Source of the DNA: an uncultured Anaerotignum sp.
GTDB lineage: Bacteria; Bacillota; Clostridia; Lachnospirales; Anaerotignaceae
Reading direction: 5' to 3'
DNA length: 7,956 nucleotides
NCBI RefSeq assembly: GCF_905212195.1
Contig: NZ_CAJMDQ010000087.1
Location: 1-7,956, forward strand
Shown here: positions 1-6,425 of the stretch, piece by piece
How the letters are laid out: each line of letters begins with the position of its first letter
How positions within the stretch are numbered: the first letter of the stretch is position 1
Translations under genes and position numbers: made by a program
Notes under the pieces: model-generated
What the model was told of the DNA's origin: nothing
Seen by the model: only the letters and a program-made list of their open reading frames with translations
The model's database searches: none

Positions 1-616
1 AACACTGCTGGAAACCATGGACGGCGGCGACCTGATCTATCTGGGAGAATACACAGCAAAAGCTGACGAAACAGGCAAATCCGTTTACGGCACCAAAGCC
101 GAACTGCAAAAGGCAAGACAGCACTTTGGTCTGGTGTTCCAGAACTTTAACCTGTTTCCTCACTACTCCGTACTGAAAAACATCACAGAACCCCCTATCC
201 TCATCGGCAAACGCCCCAAAGACGAAGTTTACACCGAAGCAAGAGAACTGCTGAAAAAAATGGGTCTGGCAGACAAAGAAGATGCTTACCCTTACCAGCT
301 TTCCGGCGGTCAGCAGCAGCGTGTATCCATTGCCCGTGCATTGGCAATGAAACCGAAAATCCTGTTCTTCGACGAACCCACTTCCGCCCTTGACCCGGAA
401 CTGACAGGGGAAATCCTGCACGTTATCAAAGAACTGGCAGCGGAACACATGACCATGGTCATCGTTACCCACGAAATGAGTTTTGCCCGTGACGTATCCG
501 ACCACATCATTTTCATGGACGGCGGCGTCATTGTGGAAGAAGGGGAACCCAAAGAACTCATCAACAACCCCAAACAGGAACGTACCAAAGCATTCCTGAG
601 CCGCTTCCAGGCATAA
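1..616 (+). CDS. Polar amino-acid ABC transporter ATP-binding subunit (5'-partial)
   Basis: This is the cytoplasmic ATPase that powers an amino-acid importer of the GlnQ/HisP (PAAT) type. The reading frame is open to the left edge and begins with TLLETMDGG, the stretch that normally follows Walker A, so about 40-45 N-terminal residues including the P-loop lie outside the window. Counting from the Met at 17, visible parts are the Q-loop (VFQNFNLFPH, Q42), the ABC signature LSGGQQQR (95-102), Walker B ILFFDEP (115-121), the D-loop SALD (123-126) and the switch His in VTHE (H152). The C-terminus FLSRFQA is typical of the family. The Met at 17 is internal, not the start. The TAA overlaps the AAGGAGG ribosome binding site of the next gene, so the two are almost certainly cotranscribed. 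Binding protein and permease genes would be expected upstream. The amino-acid substrate cannot be read from this subunit. Confidence 0.93.
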   Translation, partial: TLLETMDGGDLIYLGEYTAKADETGKSVYGTKAELQKARQHFGLVFQNFNLFPHYSVLKNITEPPILIGKRPKDEVYTEARELLKKMGLADKEDAYPYQLSGGQQQRVSIARALAMKPKILFFDEPTSALDPELTGEILHVIKELAAEHMTMVIVTHEMSFARDVSDHIIFMDGGVIVEEGEPKELINNPKQERTKAFLSRFQA

Positions 617-625
617 GGAGGCATT

Positions 626-1453
626 ATGAAACTCCAATTTGTGAAAGTAAGTCCAAATGAAAATATGACACTGCTCATCGAAAGTCCGGTGCCCAGAAGT
701 CAGCATCTGGCAGTGGCAAAGGCACTCATTGCTTATGGCAGTGTTTACGCGGAACAGGCGGGATACATCGAAGAACCGGAAAACAAAGCCGCCTGCGCCC
801 GTCTGCAAATGATGGCTGGAGAATTCTGCGGCAATGCTACCCTTTCTCTGGGGGCATACCTGTTCTCCAAGGAACATCCCCAAACAGGCGCAGAAAAAAA
901 CTTCCTCTTGGAAGTATCCGGCGCAGACAGCCTTATCGACTGCCATATGAAAAAAGAAGCTGACGGCTATCTGGGACAGCTTTCCATGCCTATGCCTGCG
1001 AAGATTGCCACAGAAACCTATGTGCTGAACGGCGTTTCCTATGAACTGGAAACGGTCTATCTGCCGGGCATCACCCACATCATCGTTCCCAAGGCTCTTT
1101 GGGGCGAAAAGGCACGGGAAAAGGCAGAACAGGCTGTAACAGCATGGGAAAATCAGATTGCCGAAGAAGCCTTTGGTATTCTGCTTTTTGACGAAACAGA
1201 AATGACGCTGGAACCGCTGGTATGCGTCAAAAACGCCTCTCTCGTATGGGAAAGAGGCTGCGGCAGCGGTACAACAGCCCTTGGTGCAGCTCTGGCAACA
1301 AAGAAGCAAGATTCCCTTTCTCTGGGATTGAAACAGCCCGGCGGCGTTATGTACATCGACGCTGACTGGAAAGATGGCTGTCTGCATTCCCTGACATTGA
1401 CCGTACGTGTAAAGATTGCAGCAGCAGGTACTGCCTATCTGGAATCTTTCTAA
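626..1453 (+). CDS. DapF-fold two-cysteine amino-acid racemase/epimerase (histidine racemase/CntK-like)
   Basis: A 275-residue protein with the signature of cofactor-independent, two-base racemases of the diaminopimelate epimerase fold. The first catalytic cysteine is C68 in GEFCGNAT and the second is C212 in RGCGSGTTALG. Their 144-residue spacing equals that of the classical DapF pair (C73/C217). The motifs differ from true DapF: CGNA replaces CGNG, and the ERGxGET block before the second Cys is not intact. From memory of the family, this resembles the histidine racemase/CntK branch more than lysine-pathway DapF. The start is supported by AAGGAGG at 615-621, only 4 bases before the ATG and overlapping the previous stop. 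Its place after an amino-acid ABC ATPase suggests that it racemises an imported amino acid, or makes a D-amino acid for a product such as a metallophore; this is inference. The fold and chemistry are fairly certain, the substrate is not. Confidence 0.85.
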   Translation: MKLQFVKVSPNENMTLLIESPVPRSQHLAVAKALIAYGSVYAEQAGYIEEPENKAACARLQMMAGEFCGNATLSLGAYLFSKEHPQTGAEKNFLLEVSGADSLIDCHMKKEADGYLGQLSMPMPAKIATETYVLNGVSYELETVYLPGITHIIVPKALWGEKAREKAEQAVTAWENQIAEEAFGILLFDETEMTLEPLVCVKNASLVWERGCGSGTTALGAALATKKQDSLSLGLKQPGGVMYIDADWKDGCLHSLTLTVRVKIAAAGTAYLESF

Positions 1454-1474
1454 CAAAAACATATGCAAAACAAG

Positions 1475-1514
1475 AAAAACCGGAAACCCATATCAATGGA
1501 TTTCCGGTTTTTTT
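1475..1514 (+). terminator. Intrinsic terminator after the racemase gene, probably bidirectional
   Basis: A 9-bp perfect stem (AACCGGAAA with TTTCCGGTT) extends across one mismatch by three more pairs around a TATCAA loop. A run of seven T follows on the plus strand. On the minus strand the same hairpin is followed by a weaker T-rich stretch, so it may also end the convergent collagen-like transcript, whose stop codon lies about 40 bases away. Confidence 0.9.
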
Positions 1515-1520
1515 ACGTGT

Positions 1521-1550
1521 CAGAAAATCATCTGATTTTCCAAAAATCAG
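1521..1550 (-). repeat. Inverted repeats just after the collagen-like gene stop
   Basis: CTGATTTT (1532-1539) and AAAATCAG (1543-1550) form a perfect 8-bp stem with a 3-base loop. The middle arm can also pair with GAAAATC at 1523-1529, so two hairpins compete for the same arm. On the minus strand the structure begins four bases after the stop at 1554 and has no T-run of its own. It could stabilise the 3' end or assist the terminator at 1475-1514. No function is established. Confidence 0.45.
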
Positions 1551-1553
1551 GGA

Positions 1554-2465
1554 TTAGGGCCCAGCTGACCCGGTAGGACCCGTTGCACCTGTTTCACCTG
1601 TTGCGCCGGTAGGGCCTGTGGCACCTGTTTCGCCTGTTGCGCCCGTAGGTCCTGTGGGGCCTGTTTCACCGGTGGCTCCTGTTGCGCCGCTTTCCCCGGT
1701 AGGACCAGTTGCTCCTGTTGCGCCGCTTTCGCCAGTAGGTCCAGTTGCTCCTGTTGCTCCACTTTCCCCAGTAGGTCCTGTTGCTCCTGTTGCGCCGCTT
1801 TCGCCAGTAGGTCCCGTTGCGCCCGTTGCACCGCTTTCGCCAGTAGGGCCTGTAGGACCGGTTGCTCCTGTTGCACCATTTTCACCGGTAGGGCCTGTAG
1901 GGCCAGTTTCACCGGTAGGGCCGGTGATGCTCAGCCCTGCAATACCAGTAGGGCCTGTAGGGCCAGTAATGCCGATGCCTGTAGCCCCTGTTGCGCCAGT
2001 AGCTCCCGTTGCACCTGTGGGGCCTGTCGGACCTGTAATGCCGCCGCCTGTACCAGTAGGGCCTGTTGCTCCGGTGGGGCCTGTTGCACCGGTAGGGCCT
2101 GTTGCTCCGGTAATACCTGCCGCGCCTGTGGGACCTGTGGCACCTGTCACGCCGGGCGCGCCTGTGGGGCCTGTAGGCCCGGTTACGCCAGTGATGACAA
2201 CCACATAACACCCGGGCCAGCATTCCGGCCAGCAGCCGGGATTGCAGGGATTACAAGAATTGCAGTCTGGATGCCATGGATTGCAGTCAGGACGGCAGCG
2301 GTTTTGGTTCTGTCCGCCGCAGGAATGACCGGTATATCCATTCTGTCCGCCTGTGTAACAGCCGCCGCTGTTTCCCGTATTCCGGGGCACAGGTTCACAG
2401 CCGAATCCGCCGTACCAGCCGCTGCCGCGGCGATTATACCCGTTTCCGTCGGGATTTCGATACAT
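1554..2465 (-). CDS. Collagen-like spore-surface protein with Cys-rich N-terminus
   Basis: A 303-residue protein from the chosen ATG at 2465. Residues 1-86 are rich in Gly, Asn, Pro and Cys, with 11 cysteines (23, 36, 49, 57, 61, 68, 71, 74, 78, 82, 86) clustering in CNPCNPGCWPECWPGC. A short hydrophobic YVVVIT follows, then Gly-X-Y triplets from about residue 93 to the last residue, mostly GPT, GAT, GES and GET. The register slips three times in the middle (GTGGGIT, GIGIT, GLSIT). Thr in the Y position is typical of bacterial collagen-like exosporium proteins such as BclA, where it carries glycans. There is no signal peptide and no C-terminal globular (C1q/TNF-like) domain: the protein ends GPTGSAGP and a terminator follows closely. 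An in-frame ATG at 2504 would add 13 residues, but it has no ribosome binding site and sits at the predicted transcription start. A spore-coat or exosporium role is inferred from the SigK-type promoter and the family. Confidence 0.85.
   Translation of the reverse strand: MYRNPDGNGYNRRGSGWYGGFGCEPVPRNTGNSGGCYTGGQNGYTGHSCGGQNQNRCRPDCNPWHPDCNSCNPCNPGCWPECWPGCYVVVITGVTGPTGPTGAPGVTGATGPTGAAGITGATGPTGATGPTGATGPTGTGGGITGPTGPTGATGATGATGATGIGITGPTGPTGIAGLSITGPTGETGPTGPTGENGATGATGPTGPTGESGATGATGPTGESGATGATGPTGESGATGATGPTGESGATGATGPTGESGATGATGETGPTGPTGATGETGATGPTGATGETGATGPTGSAGP
1675..1848 (-). repeat. 36-bp tandem repeats within the collagen-like gene
   Basis: About five copies of a 36-bp unit, with the shared block GTTGC(G/T/A)CC recurring at 1681, 1717, 1753, 1789 and 1825. 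They encode the 12-residue unit GESGATGATGPT. Differences between copies are mainly at third codon positions, so the units are old enough to have drifted while the protein repeat is kept. Such arrays vary in copy number between strains. Confidence 0.85.
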
Positions 2466-2472
2466 ACGCATT

Positions 2473-2479
2473 CCCCTCT
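2473..2479 (-). promoter_or_regulatory. Ribosome binding site that decides the collagen-like gene start
   Basis: AGAGGGG on the minus strand lies 7 bases before the ATG at 2465. It is only 1 base from the in-frame ATG at 2471, and it lies inside the coding frame of the ATG at 2504. The 2465 start is therefore the only one with proper spacing. Confidence 0.75.
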
Positions 2480-2506
2480 TTTCCTTATCCTTTTCTGTGT
2501 TCATTT

Positions 2507-2533
2507 TATATTATGTGCGCTGACCAAAATTGT
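2507..2533 (-). promoter_or_regulatory. Predicted SigK-type (late mother-cell sporulation) promoter
   Basis: On the minus strand CATAATATA (2515-2507) fits the SigK -10 consensus CATANNNTA at every fixed position. It is preceded by AC (2533-2532) with exactly 16 bases between, the SigK -35 and spacing known from Bacillus subtilis. Transcription would begin near 2500, giving a leader of about 35 bases to the ATG at 2465. It sits between the ftsH terminator and the collagen-like gene. A SigE reading cannot be excluded because the two consensus sequences overlap. Confidence 0.65.
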
Positions 2534-2553
2534 GCCCCTTTTCTCCTGCAAAC

Positions 2554-2585
2554 AAAAAAAGAGAGAGGATTTGTATCCTCTCTCT
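2554..2585 (-). terminator. Intrinsic terminator of the marR-ftsH operon
   Basis: A perfect 10-bp stem (GAGAGAGGAT with ATCCTCTCTC, 2561-2570 and 2575-2584) with a 4-base loop. On the minus strand it is followed by seven T. It begins seven bases after the ftsH stop and separates ftsH from the collagen-like gene downstream. Confidence 0.93.
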
Positions 2586-2591
2586 GATTTA

Positions 2592-4472
2592 TTATGCTTC
2601 CAGATTTGCTTCTGTTGTTTCTTCCGGTTTTCTTTCCAGAATTTCCATGAATTCTTCGCCGGTGATGGTTTCTTTTTCCAGCAGATAAGCGGAAATTTCG
2701 TCCAGCTTATCTTTATGGCTGCTGATAATCTGATATGCCTTGTCATGGGCTTCTTTGACCATGGCAATGACTGCCGCGTCAATCCGAGTTGCTGTTTCAT
2801 TGGAGCAAGCCAATGTAGTATCGCCGCCCAAATACTGGTTATTGACAGTTTCCAGAGCCACCATGCCGAACTCGTCGCTCATGCCGTAACGGGTAATCAT
2901 GGCTCTTGCCATACGGGTTGCCTGCTCAATATCGTTGGACGCCCCGGTGGTAATGGAATGGAACTGAATTTCTTCTGCCACACGACCGCCGGTGAGTGTC
3001 GCAATTTTATTGAAGGCTTCTTCCTTATTCATCAGGAATTTTTCGCCCTCATCAATCTGAAGGGTATAACCCAATGCACCGGAAGTTCTGGGGATAATGG
3101 TAATCTTATGAACAGGTGCGGAATTTTTCTGCAAAGCCGCTACCAAAGCATGACCAACTTCGTGGTATGCGATGATGGCTTTTTCTTCTTTGGAAATAAC
3201 CGCGCCTTTCCGCTGATAACCTGCCAGAATCACTTCTACGCTTTCTTCCAGGTCTGTCTGGCTCACTTTATCCCGACCCATACGTACCGCACGGAGGGCG
3301 CCTTCGTTGATGATATTGGCAAGTTCCGCACCAGAAGCACCGCTGGTTGCTCTTGCCACAGCGCCAAAGTCGATGTTGTCTTCCATTTTGATTTTTGCCG
3401 CATGAACTTTCAAAATGGCTTCTCGACCCTGCAGGTCAGGCAGTTCCACAGGGATTCTTCTGTCGAAACGACCGGGACGCAGAAGGGCTTTGTCCAGTGT
3501 TTCGGGACGGTTAGTAGCTGCCAGAATGACAACACCTTTTGTGGCGTCAAAACCGTCCATTTCTGTCAGCAGCTGGTTCAGGGTCTGTTCTCTTTCGTCG
3601 TTGCCGCCCATGCCGTTGCCGTCACGTTTTTTCCCGATGGTATCAATTTCGTCGATGAATACGATACAAGGAGCTTTTTCCCCTGCCTGTTTGAACAGGT
3701 CACGGACTTTTGCCGCACCCATACCTACGAACATTTCCACAAATTCAGAACCGGAGATAGAGAAGAAAGGTACGTTTGCTTCCCCGGCTACTGCCTGCGC
3801 CAGCAGAGTTTTACCAGTACCCGGAGGGCCTACCAGCAGGGCGCCTTTTGGCATTTTCGCACCTACGCTGGTGTATTTTGCAGGGTTATGCAAAAAGTCT
3901 ACGATTTCTTTCAGTGCTTCTTTCGCTTCGTCCTGTCCTGCCACATCTTTGAATGTCTTGCCGGTCTGGGCTTTTACATAAACCTTGGCGTTGGACTTAC
4001 CAAAAGCCATGGCATTGGCACCAAAACCGCCTTTTTTCATCATTCTGCCGAACACCAGCCGCCAGAACAGGAAGAACAGCAGGAACATGATGAGGGTACT
4101 CATCCATGGCGAAACTTCCTTGGGCTCAATGGCGGAGAAGTTTGCCCCTGCCGCATACAAACGGTCTACCAGCATATTATCCTGCATACGCACGGTGCAG
4201 TAGAGCATTTCGTGCTGCTGCTGACCGGGGAAAATCATTGTCTGGGGTTCCTCGTTGGTATCTTCTTTCAGGGAATAATAGATCACATCCTCATTGACCT
4301 GTACCTGATCGATATTCTTTGCTTCCAATTCGTCCAAGAACACATTGTAACTTACTTCCTGCACCGTGTTATTGGCAAACATGGGCAGTACCAGCCAGTT
4401 GATGACAAACATTACCGCCAGGGCAATGAGCCAGTAATAAATCAACGGCTTCTTCTGGTTTTCCATATACAT
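2592..4472 (-). CDS. ftsH: ATP-dependent zinc metalloprotease FtsH
   Basis: A 626-residue membrane-anchored AAA+ protease that extracts and degrades misassembled membrane proteins and some short-lived cytoplasmic regulators. Order: TM1 at about 11-31, an extracytoplasmic segment of about 90 residues, TM2 at about 122-143, then the AAA domain. It has Walker A GPPGTGKT (215-222), the pore loop FVGMG (248-252), Walker B IVFIDEID (270-277) and the second region of homology ending RPGRFDRRI (332-340). The peptidase domain carries the zinc site HEVGH (437-441; usually HEAGH, but the HExxH ligands are intact) and the third ligand D514 in SNDIEQAT. All catalytic residues are present and the length is normal. 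The start ATG directly follows the TGA of the MarR gene (TGAATG), with AAAGG 7 bases before it, so expression should be coupled to marR. Clostridia often carry more than one FtsH. The MarR context and slightly divergent AAA loop (GKKRDGNGMGGNDEREQ) suggest this may be a regulated paralogue; the window cannot show whether another copy exists. Confidence 0.97.
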   Translation of the reverse strand: MYMENQKKPLIYYWLIALAVMFVINWLVLPMFANNTVQEVSYNVFLDELEAKNIDQVQVNEDVIYYSLKEDTNEEPQTMIFPGQQQHEMLYCTVRMQDNMLVDRLYAAGANFSAIEPKEVSPWMSTLIMFLLFFLFWRLVFGRMMKKGGFGANAMAFGKSNAKVYVKAQTGKTFKDVAGQDEAKEALKEIVDFLHNPAKYTSVGAKMPKGALLVGPPGTGKTLLAQAVAGEANVPFFSISGSEFVEMFVGMGAAKVRDLFKQAGEKAPCIVFIDEIDTIGKKRDGNGMGGNDEREQTLNQLLTEMDGFDATKGVVILAATNRPETLDKALLRPGRFDRRIPVELPDLQGREAILKVHAAKIKMEDNIDFGAVARATSGASGAELANIINEGALRAVRMGRDKVSQTDLEESVEVILAGYQRKGAVISKEEKAIIAYHEVGHALVAALQKNSAPVHKITIIPRTSGALGYTLQIDEGEKFLMNKEEAFNKIATLTGGRVAEEIQFHSITTGASNDIEQATRMARAMITRYGMSDEFGMVALETVNNQYLGGDTTLACSNETATRIDAAVIAMVKEAHDKAYQIISSHKDKLDEISAYLLEKETITGEEFMEILERKPEETTEANLEA

Positions 4473-4943
4473 TCACTCGCCTTTCTGCTCGTCGTATGTA
4501 AGCATATCTTCCTGTAGATTTGCTTTCATCTTTTCCAATATTTCCAAAAAAACTTCAATTTCTGCTTTCGATAGTCCCCGCAGAGCGATTTTTTCCATCC
4601 GCACCACAGCCATTTCTACCTCTCGATGCAGGCTTTTTGCCTGAGGCGTCAAAACAATCCGTTTCAGTCTGGCATCTTCTTCCACAGACAGCCGCTGGAT
4701 CAGACCTTTTTTCTCCATGCCTTTGAGAATTCCTGTCACCGTGGAACGGCGTACATGAAATTCTGCCTCCAGATCTCGCTGAAACACGTCCTGCTCCTGA
4801 TGCTGATAGAGATACTCCAATATGAACAACTGCATCCCCGTCAGATTTGTAGCCTCTACGCAGGTCGTACAGGCGTTGGCACTGTGCCGCATGAGATTGG
4901 ACACCATTTTCCATTCCAGACAAAAGGAAATTTTCGGCTGCAT
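4473..4943 (-). CDS. MarR-family transcriptional regulator
   Basis: A 156-residue protein with the MarR winged helix-turn-helix. Residues 36-62 (GMQLFILEYL onward) are helix-rich, the recognition helix is about 65-79 (RRSTVTGILKGMEKKG) and the wing about 82-97 with the family DxRxK(R)I pattern (EDARLKRIVLT). The C-terminal helices 105-148 would form the dimer interface. The start at 4943 has an ideal GGAGG 7 bases before the ATG. The TGA at 4475-4473 abuts the ftsH ATG, so the two form an operon. A TTAG-N4-CTAA palindrome of the MarR/SlyA type covers the promoter, which suggests autorepression and control of ftsH. C8 and the pair C25-x2-C28 near the N-terminus could sense oxidants or metal, but this is speculative. 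The ligand is unknown. Confidence 0.93.
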   Translation of the reverse strand: MQPKISFCLEWKMVSNLMRHSANACTTCVEATNLTGMQLFILEYLYQHQEQDVFQRDLEAEFHVRRSTVTGILKGMEKKGLIQRLSVEEDARLKRIVLTPQAKSLHREVEMAVVRMEKIALRGLSKAEIEVFLEILEKMKANLQEDMLTYDEQKGE

Positions 4944-4962
4944 CCTGTCACCTCCAAAAAAA

Positions 4963-4994
4963 TGTTAGGGTACTAACTGTATCTTTCCCTAACA
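4963..4994 (-). promoter_or_regulatory. Predicted MarR operator: nested inverted repeats
   Basis: The core palindrome GTTAG-GGTA-CTAAC (4964-4977) has the TTAG-N4-CTAA layout of MarR/SlyA sites (SlyA consensus TTAGCAAGCTAA). A wider perfect 8-bp inverted repeat, TGTTAGGG (4963-4970) and CCCTAACA (4987-4994), adds a third half-site. The array spans the region from the -10 element through the predicted start of transcription to about 20 bases before the marR start codon, a good position for repression. Confidence 0.7.
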
Positions 4995-5002
4995 GTATAG
5001 CA
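4994..5002 (-). promoter_or_regulatory. Predicted extended -10 promoter of marR-ftsH
   Basis: TGCTATACT on the minus strand matches the extended -10 form TGnTATAAT with one mismatch. No convincing -35 hexamer lies 16-18 bases upstream, which is common for extended -10 promoters. The -10 touches the outer half-site of the predicted operator. No hairpin terminator lies between murA and this point, so some readthrough from murA is possible. Confidence 0.55.
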
Positions 5003-5048
5003 CCCTTTCATCCACTGTATGTGAATAAATTGTAAACATTTTATGAAC

Positions 5049-6314
5049 TTATGAATCTTTCGACCGCTGGATATCCGCGCCCAAAGCCCGCAGCTTTTCT
5101 TCGATGCGGTCATAGCCCCGTTCAATGTGGTAAATGTCGCTGATTTCCGTTTCTCCTCTGGCTGCCAACGCCGACAGAATCAGGGCTGCTCCTGCCCGCA
5201 GGTCTGTGGCACGGACGCTGGTTCCCGTCAGACTGTCCACACCTTCAATGATGGCGGAACGGCTATCTATCTTGATATCCGCCCCCATACGCTGCAATTC
5301 TGCCGCATGCATGAACCGATTTTCAAATACGGTCTCCGTGATAACACTGGTTCCCTTTGTGACAGCTGCCAAACTCATAAACAACGCCTGCATATCCGTG
5401 GGAAAACCGGGGTAAGGCATGGTTTTCAGCTGTATGGGACGAAGTCTGCCCTTCCGGTATACCCGCAGTCCCGTCGGTGTCACTTCCGTTTTGGCATTAC
5501 ATTCTGTCAATTTGGCAATAACAGGTGTCAAATGCTCCTGCCGCACCTGCTCTAATAAAATATCGCCACCGGTAATGGCTGCTGCCGTCATAAACGTTCC
5601 TGCCTCTATGCGGTCGGAAATGACGCTGTGTGTGGCACCATGGAGCCGTTTCTGCCCTTGAATGACAATGGTATCTGTGCCATCCCCAGTAATTTTCGCC
5701 CCCATTTTTCGCAGAAAATCCGCCAGATCACATATTTCCGGCTCTGCCGCCGCATTCTCTATAGTAGTAGTGCCCTTTGCCAGCGTTGCCGCCATCATAA
5801 TATTTTCCGTTGCTCCTACGCTGGGAAAATCCAGATAAACCCGTTTTCCACGCAAGCCATTTTTTGCTGAAAGCTCCACCACCCCATGCTCCAGTTTATG
5901 GACTGCCCCCATGATGGAAAATCCTTTCAAATGCAAATCCACCGGTCTGCTGCCGATGGGACAGCCGCCGGGCAAAGGCAGTGCCGCCTGATGACATCTT
6001 GCCAGCAAAGGCCCTGCCGCCAGAAAAGACGCCCGCATGGCACAGGCATTTTTCTCTGCTGCCTGCTGATTGGATAATGTTTCACTGCAAATCTGCATGG
6101 TTTCCGTAAGCGCATCATAAGATGTTTCTGCGCCAAATTCCTGCAATAATTCCGCCATTTCCATGACATCTGTCAATGCTGGAACATTTGTAATGGTGCA
6201 GGGTTCTTCTGTAAGCAGACAGGCTGCCAGTATGGGTAAAACGGCATTTTTCGCGCCGCTGATGCGTACCGTACCGTGAAGGGCTTCGCTTTGCCGTACA
6301 ATAAATTTTTCCAT
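5049..6314 (-). CDS. murA: UDP-N-acetylglucosamine 1-carboxyvinyltransferase (MurA)
   Basis: A 421-residue cytoplasmic enzyme that transfers enolpyruvate from PEP to UDP-GlcNAc, the first committed step of peptidoglycan synthesis. Visible landmarks are K22-N23 in SGAKNAVLP, the catalytic loop PGGCPIGSRPVDLH with C118 (equivalent to Cys115 of E. coli), the general-acid region YPGFPTDMQ with D307, and the C-terminal Arg residues in DLRAGAAL and ERGYDR. Length and order are normal for the EPSP-synthase-like fold. With Cys rather than Asp at the active site the enzyme should be fosfomycin-sensitive (inference). The start at 6314 is chosen because GAGGT lies 7 bases upstream and the N-terminus MEKFIVRQ fits the family; the open frame extends 25 codons further to 6389 without a ribosome binding site. 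Low-GC Gram-positives often have two MurA copies; which one this is cannot be told here. It appears monocistronic, and no clear promoter was found in the 154 bases shared with the divergent tRNA gene. Confidence 0.97.
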   Translation of the reverse strand: MEKFIVRQSEALHGTVRISGAKNAVLPILAACLLTEEPCTITNVPALTDVMEMAELLQEFGAETSYDALTETMQICSETLSNQQAAEKNACAMRASFLAAGPLLARCHQAALPLPGGCPIGSRPVDLHLKGFSIMGAVHKLEHGVVELSAKNGLRGKRVYLDFPSVGATENIMMAATLAKGTTTIENAAAEPEICDLADFLRKMGAKITGDGTDTIVIQGQKRLHGATHSVISDRIEAGTFMTAAAITGGDILLEQVRQEHLTPVIAKLTECNAKTEVTPTGLRVYRKGRLRPIQLKTMPYPGFPTDMQALFMSLAAVTKGTSVITETVFENRFMHAAELQRMGADIKIDSRSAIIEGVDSLTGTSVRATDLRAGAALILSALAARGETEISDIYHIERGYDRIEEKLRALGADIQRSKDS

Positions 6315-6425
6315 GGTTCTGACCTCGTTTTTTCTGAAATTTGTGTTTTTAGTATGCCCATGGAACACATTCACAGTCTGAAAAATCAAGGGAAAAAACG
6401 CAATTTTTTGTCAGAAAAATAGGAC

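Noticed and set aside
310..678. A minus-strand open frame of 122 codons over the ABC ATPase and racemase start
   Set aside because: It is antisense to the ABC signature and Walker B codons and has no start signals of its own.
1675..1848. 36-base periodicity resembling a CRISPR array
   Set aside because: The units are contiguous with no unique spacers, and they encode an in-frame 12-residue collagen unit.
1618..2208. A plus-strand open frame reading as Pro-Val-Ala repeats
   Set aside because: It is the reverse complement of the Gly-X-Thr collagen repeats, with no start signals. The minus frame has promoter, ribosome binding site and a sensible protein.
3150..3164. HEVGH in place of HEAGH in FtsH as a possible inactivating change
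   Set aside because: Both zinc-binding histidines and the catalytic Glu of HExxH are intact, as is the third ligand D514. Ala to Val is a mild change at a non-ligand position.
2271..4517. A 748-codon open frame on the plus strand, antisense to ftsH
   Set aside because: It is a shadow of ftsH: no ribosome binding site, a Phe/Cys/His-rich composition typical of antisense translation, and it runs across the SigK promoter and ftsH terminator. The minus-strand frame carries every FtsH motif.
4963..4980. A FapR-like operator (TTAGTACC half-site on the minus strand)
   Set aside because: The full FapR site is a longer repeat with TTAGTACC facing its complement. Here only one such half is present, and the adjacent regulator is a MarR winged helix, not FapR.
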